From NCBI RefSeq assembly GCF_051132615.1, contig NZ_CP152375.1:2542001-2606000 (forward strand): a stretch of 64,000 bases of DNA, given 5' to 3'. The position numbers and the translations under genes are program-made. This document shows, in pieces, positions 17,124 through 24,703 of this stretch (position 1 is its first letter; each line of letters starts with the position of its first letter). The DNA comes from G051132615 sp051132615 (lineage in GTDB: Bacteria > Pseudomonadota > Gammaproteobacteria > Burkholderiales > Neisseriaceae). The notes beneath the pieces are model-generated. The model had not been told where the DNA came from. It saw only the letters and a program-made list of their open reading frames with translations, and made no database searches.

Positions 17124-17682
17124 TTTAACTTTGCCCGTCCCCAGTCAACGTAGCCGAATTTGGGCTTACATTCGTACCCAAAAAGGCAAGGTTTTTTATC
17201 GTACCGATATTTTATCTGCTTTGGGGCTTACTCAAAATGAGGTTGATGCTAAGTATTTGCGGTGTTTGGTTAACTGTGGATTTTTAGAGGTAGTTAATAA
17301 AAAACCAGTTTCTTATAAATTTGTTAAGGATATTGGTGTAGATACTCCCCGCTTTACCAAAGCTGGAGAGCTTATTACAAAAAGCACAATCTCCGAGGTT
17401 CTTTGGTTAACCATGCGGATTTTGGGGCGTTTTACGACTCATGCTCTGGTTTTGCATGCAAGCACAGAGGATAGAGCGATAAAAAGTAGTAATGCTCGTG
17501 TCTATGTTTGGATGCTTAAATCCGCAGGTTATTTGAAATCAGTTGGTTTTCAAGGCAGAAAAGAGGTTTTTTTGCTAATCAAAAACACAGGGCCAAAACC
17601 ACCTCAAATATTGCTTATTAAAGAAGTGTACGACCCTAATTTAAACAAAATTATGCTCAGAGAGGTACCAGAAAGTGATTAA
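17116..17682 (+). CDS. Phage early protein, probable winged-helix
   Basis: 188 aa from the ATG at 17116 (GAAGGTGA upstream); the longer upstream frame overlaps the zinc-ribbon gene and is unlikely. Two similar segments, IWAYIRTQKGKVFYRTDILSAL and RFTTHALVLHASTEDRAIKS, each followed by LVNCGFLEVV or LKSAGYLKSV, read as two winged-helix modules. Function unknown. Confidence 0.7.
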   Translation: MTNLTLPVPSQRSRIWAYIRTQKGKVFYRTDILSALGLTQNEVDAKYLRCLVNCGFLEVVNKKPVSYKFVKDIGVDTPRFTKAGELITKSTISEVLWLTMRILGRFTTHALVLHASTEDRAIKSSNARVYVWMLKSAGYLKSVGFQGRKEVFLLIKNTGPKPPQILLIKEVYDPNLNKIMLREVPESD

Positions 17683-17929
17683 GAACCCTGTTATTTTTTA
17701 TACCAAAGGCAGCGAACGCCTTCCTACAAAAGAAGATGGGCTTTTATTAGTAAAAATGGCCCGTAAAGATGGTCGCCTAATGTGTTTCTTAGGTACTTAT
17801 GCAAGGTGTTTGCCTTGTTCAGTTGGTAAGCAAGGTGATTTACATATTTTTGAATGCAATGGTTTTGACACTGGTGTTTATCTGCACGAGCTGGAGTACT
17901 TAATTGTTAATGATATTGGGAGTGTTTAA
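17675..17929 (+). CDS. Phage hypothetical protein
   Basis: 84 aa, GTG start overlapping the previous stop. Contains KMARKDGRLMCFLGTYARC and a Cys pair. Family not recognised; kept because of tight coupling on both sides (its stop overlaps the next ATG). Confidence 0.65.
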   Translation: MIKNPVIFYTKGSERLPTKEDGLLLVKMARKDGRLMCFLGTYARCLPCSVGKQGDLHIFECNGFDTGVYLHELEYLIVNDIGSV

Positions 17930-18231
17930 TGAACTGGTTTGATATTTTAAAAAACGCGGTGGCTCATAGTTCTCAAGGGCAAGTTGCTGTTGCCATTGGT
18001 TACAGTCCAACCACTATTAATCAGGTCTTGAAAGGCAAATATGCAGGCAAAACAGACAAGGTAGCGCAGCGTGTTATTGATGTGCTTGCAGTTGTTGAAT
18101 GTCCATACCAAGGCGAAAAAATCGCAATGTCTGAATGCAAGGAAATAGCGCAAGGCCCTGCACCCAGTCACAACCCTAGCAAAATGGCGCACTGGCGTGC
18201 ATGTCAAACATGTATTTTAAATCAAAAATAA
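17929..18231 (+). CDS. Phage HTH protein with C-terminal cysteines
   Basis: 100 aa. Residues 10-45 form a lambda-repressor-like HTH (SSQGQVAVAIGYSPTTINQVLKGKYAG). The C-terminus carries ECPYQGEKIAMSEC and WRACQTCILN, a possible zinc site. HTH proteins of this kind are common in the early region of FluMu-type phages. Confidence 0.75.
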   Translation: MNWFDILKNAVAHSSQGQVAVAIGYSPTTINQVLKGKYAGKTDKVAQRVIDVLAVVECPYQGEKIAMSECKEIAQGPAPSHNPSKMAHWRACQTCILNQK

Positions 18232-18241
18232 GGGCACTATT

Positions 18242-18577
18242 ATGAAAATCTTACAATTACCTAAAGTATTAAACCCAGTTAATTTCAGTCGTTTAGTAAC
18301 AGTTAACATTCTAATCCGCAAGATCAGAAGATACGGCGAAATTCAAGTTGTCAGCACAACCATTGTTACCAAAGAAAAACAGCCTAAGTTATTTTTAAAC
18401 GTTTTTGATAAGGAAACTATGTTTAATGCAGGCTTTGTGTCAAATATCGTGCAAAAAAATGGCGTGTTTTACAGTGAGCAAAATGGGGTTGTTGTTGAGT
18501 GGGTGGTGATCAAAAAACAACCACAATTAACCACACAAGCCATACAAGACAATTTTGTTTTTCATGTTGAGGGCTAA
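18242..18577 (+). CDS. Phage hypothetical protein
   Basis: 111 aa, beta-rich, no Cys motifs or signal. Unknown. It sits in the collinear early operon, 3 bp before the DUF2786 gene. Confidence 0.65.
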   Translation: MKILQLPKVLNPVNFSRLVTVNILIRKIRRYGEIQVVSTTIVTKEKQPKLFLNVFDKETMFNAGFVSNIVQKNGVFYSEQNGVVVEWVVIKKQPQLTTQAIQDNFVFHVEG

Positions 18578-18580
18578 ATC

Positions 18581-19279
18581 ATGAGTACAGAACAAGACAA
18601 AATTTTAGCCAAGATTAAAAAATGTCTGGCTTTATCAAAAAGTCCTAATGCTAATGAGGCTGCTGTAGCTTTGAAACAGGCTCAAAAGCTAATGTCTGAA
18701 TACAATATTACCCATTCAGATGTGGCTTTTAGTGATGTTCGGGAGTGTCATAGTAATGGTCAAGTATCCCACAAACGCCCTAAATGGGATTGGGGGTTGA
18801 TGCACATTATTGAACATGCTTTTGGCTGTGAAAGCTTTACAGAAGGTTTTGTGAAAGGCTTTGATTATCGTTATAGAGTTGTTTTTATTGGTGTGGGTGC
18901 TAATCCTGAAATTGCAGCATACACATATAACGTATTGAAGCGTCAATTACTCAAGGCACGTAACCATTACTCAAAAACAGCATTAAAAAACATTGTGAGA
19001 AGAAACAAAATCGCTCGAGCTGACAAGTTTTGTGATGGGTGGATATCAGCCATTTATCAAAAGGTGAAAGATTTTGCTCATACAGAACATAAGACCATTA
19101 TTGATGAATACATAAAGATTAAACATCCTGATTTAGTCGAAGCTAATAGCATCGAACGTAAAGTCACACATACAACAGGCAACCAAGATCGCTTTTTTGG
19201 AGCTGTTGCTGCTGAAAATGTAGACTTACATCATGGTGTAAATGGTTCAACTAATCAGGCATTGGAGCTCAAACCATGA
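18581..19279 (+). CDS. DUF2786 domain protein
   Basis: 232 aa. The N-terminus ILAKIKKCLALSKSPNANEAAVALKQAQKLM and MSEYNITHSDV is the DUF2786 signature. A second, less conserved domain (IEHAFGCESF, VVFIGVGANPEIAAYTYNVLKRQL) follows. The family is frequent in phages and mobile DNA; molecular role unknown. Overlaps the next start by 4 bp. Confidence 0.88.
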   Translation: MSTEQDKILAKIKKCLALSKSPNANEAAVALKQAQKLMSEYNITHSDVAFSDVRECHSNGQVSHKRPKWDWGLMHIIEHAFGCESFTEGFVKGFDYRYRVVFIGVGANPEIAAYTYNVLKRQLLKARNHYSKTALKNIVRRNKIARADKFCDGWISAIYQKVKDFAHTEHKTIIDEYIKIKHPDLVEANSIERKVTHTTGNQDRFFGAVAAENVDLHHGVNGSTNQALELKP

Positions 19280-19752
19280 AAACAAAATGTCCTGCTTGCG
19301 GTGCTGTTTCTAGTTTGGATGTACTGATCGCTTGTAATGATGCCCGCGAAGTAGTCCGTTTAATTTTGAATATCAATAACAAGCTATGTGAACAACTCAT
19401 TCAATACTTAGGTTTATTTAGACCTTCTAAAACTGACTTGTCATGGTCAAGAACAGCCAAGTTATTAAATGAATTGGTACCAGATATACAGGCTCAAAAA
19501 ATCAGTCGTAATGGTCATGTATACAGCGCACCACTTGAGGCTTGGAGCTGGGCAATTGATCAGGCTATGGCTGCTCGTACTACCCTAAAACTACCCTTAA
19601 AAACACATGGTTATTTATATGAAATATTAAGCAGTTATCAAGGGCAGAACGCAGCCGCACAAGTGGTAAACGACTTACCTACAGCACAACCTAAAAAAGC
19701 CAGCAGCGGCCTAAAAGGTTTAGCAATTTTGGAACGTATGAAAAATGGATAA
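19276..19752 (+). CDS. Phage early hypothetical protein with N-terminal CxxC
   Basis: 158 aa. Begins MKTKCPACGAVSSLDVLIAC, a probable half zinc finger, then a helical domain (LLNELVPDIQAQKISRNGHVYSAP). Family not recognised. Overlaps the next ORF. Confidence 0.7.
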   Translation: MKTKCPACGAVSSLDVLIACNDAREVVRLILNINNKLCEQLIQYLGLFRPSKTDLSWSRTAKLLNELVPDIQAQKISRNGHVYSAPLEAWSWAIDQAMAARTTLKLPLKTHGYLYEILSSYQGQNAAAQVVNDLPTAQPKKASSGLKGLAILERMKNG

Positions 19753-20113
19753 TAACTTTATCAGAACCGAGATTATAGAAGGATTACAAAAGCTGTTTTC
19801 CTTACGTTTGATCGGTTCACCCGCTGAGGACATTTTACAAGTGACAGGAGAAACTTGGATTGTTGCATTTAGTAAAAAAACCGAAGGCTGGAAGATAGAG
19901 GATGAGGGGCGCATTGAAAAAGCATTCAATTTGATTTTAGCAGATATTGAACGCTGGCCCTCTCCTAAACAAGTTATTGCATTAATCCCAAAACGTAAGA
20001 AGCCCACAGAATTAGCACCGCCCAAGTTTACATCTGAGCAAATAGCAGCAAACAAAAAGCGGTTAGCTGAAACTTTAAAAATCATAGTAGCAAAAATGGA
20101 GATGACAAAATGA
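19745..20113 (+). CDS. Phage early hypothetical protein
   Basis: 122 aa. Includes TGETWIVAFSKKTEGWKIEDEGRI and ERWPSPKQVIALIPKRKKP. Overlaps both neighbours by 4-8 bp. Unknown. Confidence 0.7.
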   Translation: MDNNFIRTEIIEGLQKLFSLRLIGSPAEDILQVTGETWIVAFSKKTEGWKIEDEGRIEKAFNLILADIERWPSPKQVIALIPKRKKPTELAPPKFTSEQIAANKKRLAETLKIIVAKMEMTK

Positions 20114-20721
20114 ACGCAAATGTACCAGAAGGATATAAAACAGACGCAAGGGGTAATTTAATTCCTGTTGCAAACATCAAGGAAATTGACCTTGTTAAGG
20201 ATGATCTTGTTATTGAATTAGTTAAAAAAGCCAAACAAAAAACACAAGAGCTGGCTGTTTTTAAGAATGAGCTTATGGGTGATATTGAGGCATTTGTACA
20301 GCTATCAGCAGAACAGTATGACGTAAAACTGGGTGGCATTAAGGGTAATGTGCGCCTGATGAGTTTTGATGGTAAGTACAAAGTTGAGCGCAGTATATCA
20401 GACACTTTAACTTTTGATCAGAATTTACTAGCAGCTAAAGCCTTGATTGATGAGTGCTTGCATGATTGGACAACTGACGCTCGCCCTGAATTATGCGCCC
20501 TTATTAATAACGCATTTGATGTAGATAAACAAGGTAACTTAAATACTGGTCGTATTTTGGGTTTACGTAAGCTCAAAATTGATGATGTTCGTTGGCTAAA
20601 AGCCATGAAGGCGTTAGATGACAGTATTACTATTCAATGTTCAAAATCATATGTACGTGTTTATGAGCGCAATGAGCAAGGTAACTATGATCAGATTAAT
20701 CTTAATGTGGCGAGGGTTTAA
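20110..20721 (+). CDS. DUF3164 family phage protein
   Basis: 203 aa. VPEGYKTDARGNLIPVANIK at the N-terminus and RLMSFDGKYKVERSISDTLTFD match DUF3164, a family present in Mu-like phages at this position (between B and gp16). Middle segment is helical (VIELVKKAKQKTQELAVFKNE). Function unknown; the place of Mu Gam is here, but Gam motifs are not seen. Confidence 0.85.
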   Translation: MNANVPEGYKTDARGNLIPVANIKEIDLVKDDLVIELVKKAKQKTQELAVFKNELMGDIEAFVQLSAEQYDVKLGGIKGNVRLMSFDGKYKVERSISDTLTFDQNLLAAKALIDECLHDWTTDARPELCALINNAFDVDKQGNLNTGRILGLRKLKIDDVRWLKAMKALDDSITIQCSKSYVRVYERNEQGNYDQINLNVARV

Positions 20722-20723
20722 TT

Positions 20724-20909
20724 ATGGCTAAGGTAATTATCACAATAGAGGATACACAAGATGGCACTATTGGTTACAAAACAGAATATTGCGATTCTTC
20801 TGACAAGGAGTCTAAATCAAACTATTTGGCTCATGTATTAAATATTTCTGTTGAAAGATTTGTTATAGAGGTTTTCGGAGGTGATGTGCACGATATCCAA
20901 AAACATTAG
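20724..20909 (+). CDS. Phage hypothetical protein
   Basis: 61 aa, starts 2 bp after DUF3164. VIITIEDTQDGTIGYKTEY at the N-terminus resembles a short beta-hairpin. Unknown. Confidence 0.6.
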   Translation: MAKVIITIEDTQDGTIGYKTEYCDSSDKESKSNYLAHVLNISVERFVIEVFGGDVHDIQKH

Positions 20910-20980
20910 AAGCGAAACCGCAGAAATGCGGTCTGTTAGGTGCGGTGACTTAACACTGATGAGCAGCCAAGGAAAATAAT

Positions 20981-21385
20981 ATGAGTACCAATTTTATAAG
21001 AGCAAAAATCGCAAAAATACACATAGCAAAGCAGCAATTGTGCATGGTTGATGATGATTACAGAGCCTTATTGATCAGAATTACAGGTAAACGTTCAAGC
21101 ACACAGCTAAGCGATACACAACTAAATGATGTTTTAAGAGAGTTAGAGCGGCTCGGTTTTCAGCCAAAAAAGCGTGATATCACTGCTCCACCTAACCCTA
21201 AAACAGACATTGCGCCAATGATCGCCAAAATTGAGGCTCTTTTGGCTCATAGTAACTTACCTTGGACTTACGCTCATGCAATGGCTGAACGTATGTTTAA
21301 TATCAAACGTGTTCAGTGGCTCAATCCAAGACAAATACATAAGCTGGTTGCTGCATTACAAATGTCAGCCAATAGAAAAGGTTAA
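20981..21385 (+). CDS. Mu gp16-like protein (DUF1018)
   Basis: 134 aa. RAKIAKIHIAKQQLCMVDDDYRALL, TGKRSSTQLSDTQLNDVLRELERLGF and WTYAHAMAERMFNIKRVQWL are DUF1018 hallmarks. This family is the middle-region marker of Mu-like phages and typically lies just before mor, as here. Role unknown. Confidence 0.9.
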   Translation: MSTNFIRAKIAKIHIAKQQLCMVDDDYRALLIRITGKRSSTQLSDTQLNDVLRELERLGFQPKKRDITAPPNPKTDIAPMIAKIEALLAHSNLPWTYAHAMAERMFNIKRVQWLNPRQIHKLVAALQMSANRKG

Positions 21386-21388
21386 AAT

Positions 21389-21835
21389 ATGTTAAATGCA
21401 AAAGATTTTGAGAGGGTTCAACACCTGTTGCCAGATAGTGTTAAAGATTTGGCTCAAATTATTGGTTTTGAAAAAACATACTTGTTGATTAAGCATTTGG
21501 GTGGTACAACATTTCCTGTGTCAAAAAATATGCATAAAAATGGTGTGATTCGATACGAGATGATTGCAGAGATTATTGGTGTGACGGCTGCTGACATTTT
21601 AACTAACCATTATGGCGGTGATACAGTTTATATTCCTCGGTGTTTTGAAGCATTAACAGAGGTTTGTCATAGAGTAATTCGTGCTCGATTTGATAGAGAA
21701 ACAAAAGACGTTCCCGCTATTTATGTTGTTGCTGATCTTGCGCGCGAGTATGAAGTGTCAGATCGTCATGTATGGAGGATTTTAAAAGAGGGTGACAGGG
21801 AAGATAATAGCGTTATTCAAGATAGTTTATTTTAA
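21389..21835 (+). CDS. mor: Mor/C-type middle-late transcription activator
   Basis: 148 aa. N-terminal dimerisation part (LPDSVKDLAQIIGFEKTYLLIKHLGG) and C-terminal HTH (DLAREYEVSDRHVWRILKEG) match Mu Mor. It is the only Mor/C homolog in the prophage, so it may do the job of both Mor and C. The three repeated promoter boxes (21871, 30103, 41725) are the obvious candidate targets. A terminator and the first box follow directly. Confidence 0.9.
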   Translation: MLNAKDFERVQHLLPDSVKDLAQIIGFEKTYLLIKHLGGTTFPVSKNMHKNGVIRYEMIAEIIGVTAADILTNHYGGDTVYIPRCFEALTEVCHRVIRARFDRETKDVPAIYVVADLAREYEVSDRHVWRILKEGDREDNSVIQDSLF

Positions 21836-21843
21836 TTTTACAG

Positions 21844-21863
21844 GCCCGCATTTGCGGGCTTCT
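21844..21863 (+). terminator. Terminator after mor
   Basis: Stem GCCCGCA/TGCGGGC (21844-21850 with 21853-21859) followed by TTCTT; short U-tract. Confidence 0.6.
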
Positions 21864-21870
21864 TAATACC

Positions 21871-21921
21871 AAACCCACTGACATTCGTCAAATCCTCAAA
21901 AACTTACTCAACACATACAAT
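21871..21921 (+). promoter_or_regulatory. Late promoter 1 (lysis operon)
   Basis: Box AAACCCACTGACATTCGTCA (21871-21890), identical in two other places, then TACAAT as -10 at 21916-21921 (25 nt between box and -10). No -35 consensus, so activator-dependent. Position equals Mu Plys. Confidence 0.8.
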
Positions 21922-21958
21922 TTAATCATTGTTTATTAACCCCTACAGATGGCGGTTT

Positions 21959-22174
21959 ATGCAGATACGTGATTTATTTTGTAACCCTAAAACTGGGCAG
22001 CTTTCTCATTCAAAAGTGTGGGCCAATGTTGCGTGTGCAGCATCAACTTATAAATTTATCGTTGAACCAGTGCCTTATGAAGTTTGGTTCGCCTATCTTG
22101 GGCTAGTTGGTGGCTACGCTGCTGCTCGCCGCTGGATTGCTGCAAAGGATAAGAAAGGTAATTCAAATGTTTAA
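21959..22174 (+). CDS. DUF2644 membrane protein, probable holin
   Basis: 71 aa from ATG 21959, preceded by GGCGG and about 31 nt into the predicted late transcript. IRDLFCNPKTGQLSHSKVWANVACAASTYKF and a hydrophobic VWFAYLGLVGGYAAARRW match DUF2644, a small membrane protein of FluMu-type lysis cassettes. First gene of the lysis operon; the holin role is inferred. Confidence 0.75.
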   Translation: MQIRDLFCNPKTGQLSHSKVWANVACAASTYKFIVEPVPYEVWFAYLGLVGGYAAARRWIAAKDKKGNSNV

Positions 22175-22571
22175 AAGTCGTTTAATTGAATGGCTCCCTG
22201 TTGTTCTTGTTTTGGCTGGCTATGTTGCTATTTATTTTGTAGGAGCTGATCACGCTAGAAATGAATACAAAGCCAAAATCGCTGAGTTACACCGTCAGCA
22301 CGCAGAACAGCAAACACAACAGGCATTAATTTACGCAGATCAAGTATCTGCTGCTCAAAAGAAGATGCAAGCATATGAAGAAAAAGCCAATCAAGCCGCT
22401 ATGGACTTGGCTTTAGCTCAGAATCAATTGAAACAAAAGACCAATACCCTACAAAAAGAGGTGATTTATGTTACTCAAAAAGACAAAAGCTCTGGTGATA
22501 CTTGCGATGCTTTCAGCCCTGACGGCTTGCAGCTCTACAAATCCGCCTTTGGTTATCCCGCAGCAGATTGA
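22167..22571 (+). CDS. Rz-like inner-membrane spanin
   Basis: 134 aa from ATG 22167 (AAAGGTAA upstream). One N-terminal membrane anchor (LIEWLPVVLVLAGYVAIYFV) and a long periplasmic coiled coil (EYKAKIAELHRQHAEQQTQQ onward). It disrupts the outer membrane with Rz1 at lysis. The Rz1 gene lies embedded in the other frame at its 3' end, as in lambda. Confidence 0.88.
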   Translation: MFKSRLIEWLPVVLVLAGYVAIYFVGADHARNEYKAKIAELHRQHAEQQTQQALIYADQVSAAQKKMQAYEEKANQAAMDLALAQNQLKQKTNTLQKEVIYVTQKDKSSGDTCDAFSPDGLQLYKSAFGYPAAD

Positions 22572-22749
22572 TGAAACTTGTCAAAAACCTTCTGGCTCCT
22601 TGCTTGTTAAGCCAGTGAAGCCAGAAGCCCCAAAGACAGGTTCTCGTGAAGATATTTTGAATCATGTCATTTTGTATGGTGAATATACACAAACCCTAGA
22701 ATCGCAAGTAGATCAATGGATTAAATTATATGGTGGACAGAATGATTGA
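22468..22749 (+). CDS. Rz1-like outer-membrane spanin lipoprotein
   Basis: 93 aa. Signal with lipobox (LVILAMLSALTACSS) and a Pro-rich mature part (NPPLVIP, KPVKPEAPK). It overlaps the Rz gene by 104 bp in another frame, the usual spanin arrangement. Confidence 0.88.
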   Translation: MLLKKTKALVILAMLSALTACSSTNPPLVIPQQIDETCQKPSGSLLVKPVKPEAPKTGSREDILNHVILYGEYTQTLESQVDQWIKLYGGQND

Positions 22750-22882
22750 TTTTGCAAAGCTGTTTTTATCTATCATGTCTGCTATTGGTACCCTGTTTTA
22801 TGTATTTGGGTTTGCTTATATGGCAGGAATGGGTTTTACATTTGGCGCATTAGTGTGTTTAAAATTTTTTGGAAAGTTTTAA
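22742..22882 (+). CDS. Small membrane protein in lysis cassette
   Basis: 46 aa (MIDFAKLFLSIMSAIGTLFY...), two hydrophobic segments, starting inside the last codons of Rz1. May be a second holin or antiholin; not recognised. Confidence 0.6.
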   Translation: MIDFAKLFLSIMSAIGTLFYVFGFAYMAGMGFTFGALVCLKFFGKF

Positions 22883-22883
22883 T

Positions 22884-23264
22884 ATGAACCATCAAGATTA
22901 CACAGATCATTTGATTTACCAGGCGCAATTAGCTCATGCCAATATTGCACAAGCAACCCAAAGAGCTTTGCAAAGTGCGCCATTCTATCAAAAGGTATAT
23001 AAGTTTTTAGAGGTGCGCTTTCAAGGGAATGCTAATTTAAGTTGGTATTTTCGCCCACCTAAAACACCTTCAATTGTACTAACGATTAATTCACCATTAA
23101 GCGTCACCAGTGGTAATGATTTAAGTGAATTAATTGACGTGCAAAATGATGATTTTTTTGTCACAGCAGAACAACCCAATCAATTTGTGTTTATTGAGAA
23201 GCTTCCTGTTGATTCTGAGCGGTTTTCTCGTCGTGTTCGTTTAGATATCTCGGAGCACCACTAA
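22884..23264 (+). CDS. Phage hypothetical protein
   Basis: 126 aa from ATG 22884 (GGAAAG upstream). NHQDYTDHLIYQAQLAHANI, then VRFQGNANLSWYFRPPKTPS. Soluble. Unknown; in the late operon between lysis and head genes. Confidence 0.65.
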   Translation: MNHQDYTDHLIYQAQLAHANIAQATQRALQSAPFYQKVYKFLEVRFQGNANLSWYFRPPKTPSIVLTINSPLSVTSGNDLSELIDVQNDDFFVTAEQPNQFVFIEKLPVDSERFSRRVRLDISEHH

Positions 23265-23265
23265 T

Positions 23266-23484
23266 ATGGACATTTCAGATCAAGCCACAATGAGAGAAGA
23301 GCAGTTTTTACATGCTGCACTTGAATGTGCATTAGCGCAAACATCTCATAATCAAGGTCCTGAGAATTGCGATGAATGTGGTGAGCCAATTCCCGCTGCA
23401 CGCCGTCAAGCCCTACCTAGCGCAGTACGGTGTGCCGAATGCCAACAGGTATATGAAAGCAAAGCAAAGCGAGGCCTATTGTGA
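23266..23484 (+). CDS. TraR/DksA-type zinc finger protein
   Basis: 72 aa. C4 zinc finger CDECGEPIPAARRQALPSA...RCAECQ is the DksA/TraR signature; the N-terminal coiled part is short as in TraR. It would bind the RNA polymerase secondary channel. Common at this place in Mu-like phages. Confidence 0.9.
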   Translation: MDISDQATMREEQFLHAALECALAQTSHNQGPENCDECGEPIPAARRQALPSAVRCAECQQVYESKAKRGLL

Positions 23485-23723
23485 CTTTGGAATTGGCTTT
23501 TAATATTTTATTGGCTATTGCCAGTGGTGCACTAGGTTTGTTAATTAAAAGGCTGTATTCAGTGATTGACGCTCAAAGCGACAAGATCGAACGAATACTT
23601 GTACATTACCAGCCCCGTTCTGATGCCCACAATAATCAAAATCAGATTTTAGGAGCCATAAAAGAGGTTAAGTCCATGGTTGACAAATTAAATGACAAGT
23701 TAGATCGGAAGGCTGACAAATGA
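23481..23723 (+). CDS. DUF2730 protein (Mu gp25-like)
   Basis: 80 aa: one N-terminal membrane helix (LAFNILLAIASGALGLLIKRLY) and a C-terminal coiled coil (VKSMVDKLNDKLDRKADK). Matches DUF2730, found before the terminase in Mu-like phages. Confidence 0.8.
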   Translation: MTLELAFNILLAIASGALGLLIKRLYSVIDAQSDKIERILVHYQPRSDAHNNQNQILGAIKEVKSMVDKLNDKLDRKADK

Positions 23724-23920
23724 CAGATAACAACCAAAGCGAACAGTTGCGTTTACTGCATCAAATGAACAAAAAACTTGATTGTATTGATTCTAAAGTT
23801 GATCGCATTGAAACGGATGTAAAAAAAACGGCTGCTATTACAGGTGCTGTAGCGGGTGGTGTTACGGCGGGTATTGTGTCCACAGGTATCGCTATTCTTA
23901 AAGCAAAACTGGGTTTTTGA
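23720..23920 (+). CDS. Small membrane protein (Mu gp26-like position)
   Basis: 66 aa: coiled-coil N-terminus (LDCIDSKVDRIETDVKKTAA) and a C-terminal Gly-rich membrane helix (VAGGVTAGIVSTGIAIL). Coupled to both neighbours. Unknown. Confidence 0.7.
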   Translation: MTDNNQSEQLRLLHQMNKKLDCIDSKVDRIETDVKKTAAITGAVAGGVTAGIVSTGIAILKAKLGF

Positions 23921-23922
23921 TC

Positions 23923-24420
23923 ATGGCTCATCCTCAAGATACACGTGACTCATTGCGTAAGTCATATATATATGATCAGCTTTCATTAGAGATCGCCGCA
24001 GCACAGCAGGGTGTGAGCTTTGCTACTGCTCGTCGCTGGAAATCTGAATCATTAAAAACTGGGGATGATTGGGACAAAGTAAAAGCGGCACACACTCTAT
24101 CTGGTAAAGCTTTAGAGGGTATAGGTCGGGAAATTCTTACAGGCTTCTTATTGCAGTACCGTACCACCATGACTCAATTGGAAACAGCAGAGCTACCCCC
24201 TTCAGATAAGGTTGATTTACTTGCCAGTTTATCTGATGCATTTAATAAAACAGTGGCTGCAAACAAGAGGATTCTACCTGAGACCAGTCAACTGGCAACT
24301 GCAATCGAAGTATTAAATTTAATGAGTGAATACATACAGGTTAAACACCCTGTTATGTTGAAGGATTTTGTACAGATATTAGAAGGATTTGGACAGGAAC
24401 TGGAGAGAAAATATGGGTGA
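23923..24420 (+). CDS. DUF1804 protein (Mu gp27-like, terminase small-subunit candidate)
   Basis: 165 aa from ATG 23923. RDSLRKSYIYDQLSLEIAA with HTH-like AAAQQGVSFATARRWKSES is the DUF1804 signature. It lies before the large terminase; in Mu the equivalent product is thought to be the small terminase subunit. Confidence 0.85.
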   Translation: MAHPQDTRDSLRKSYIYDQLSLEIAAAQQGVSFATARRWKSESLKTGDDWDKVKAAHTLSGKALEGIGREILTGFLLQYRTTMTQLETAELPPSDKVDLLASLSDAFNKTVAANKRILPETSQLATAIEVLNLMSEYIQVKHPVMLKDFVQILEGFGQELERKYG

Positions 24421-24703
24421 AAAAATGATGATGCTTGTTTGTGCTTTCTGTCTTGCTGTTCTTGCAATAGCTGGTTGTGATAATGAAGAGCTTCAAAGAC
24501 AAGAAAAAGAGCGATTGACACCAAAATTAATTACCGAGGCAAATGGCTGCAAAATCTATAAATTTATAGATAGAAGTCAGGACGTGTATTTTTCTGATTG
24601 CTCTGGCGATATAAAACACACGACTCGTCGTTGTACTGGTGGAAAAATTAGAACATGTCATGATGAAGACCATTTAACACTTAATACTGGTGGCTCAAAA
24701 TGA
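24413..24703 (+). CDS. Phage-encoded lipoprotein
   Basis: 96 aa from ATG 24413, overlapping the gp27-like stop. Lipobox AIAGC (LVCAFCLAVLAIAGCDN), then a small domain with four cysteines (NGCKIY, SDCSGD, RRCTGG, RTCHDE). A prophage lipoprotein inserted in the head operon suggests a lysogenic conversion or superinfection-exclusion role, but that is only inference. Confidence 0.7.
   Translation: MGEKMMMLVCAFCLAVLAIAGCDNEELQRQEKERLTPKLITEANGCKIYKFIDRSQDVYFSDCSGDIKHTTRRCTGGKIRTCHDEDHLTLNTGGSK

Noticed and set aside
20110..20721. Host-nuclease inhibitor Gam
   Set aside because: Position fits, but the sequence has DUF3164 motifs and not the Gam coiled-coil pattern.
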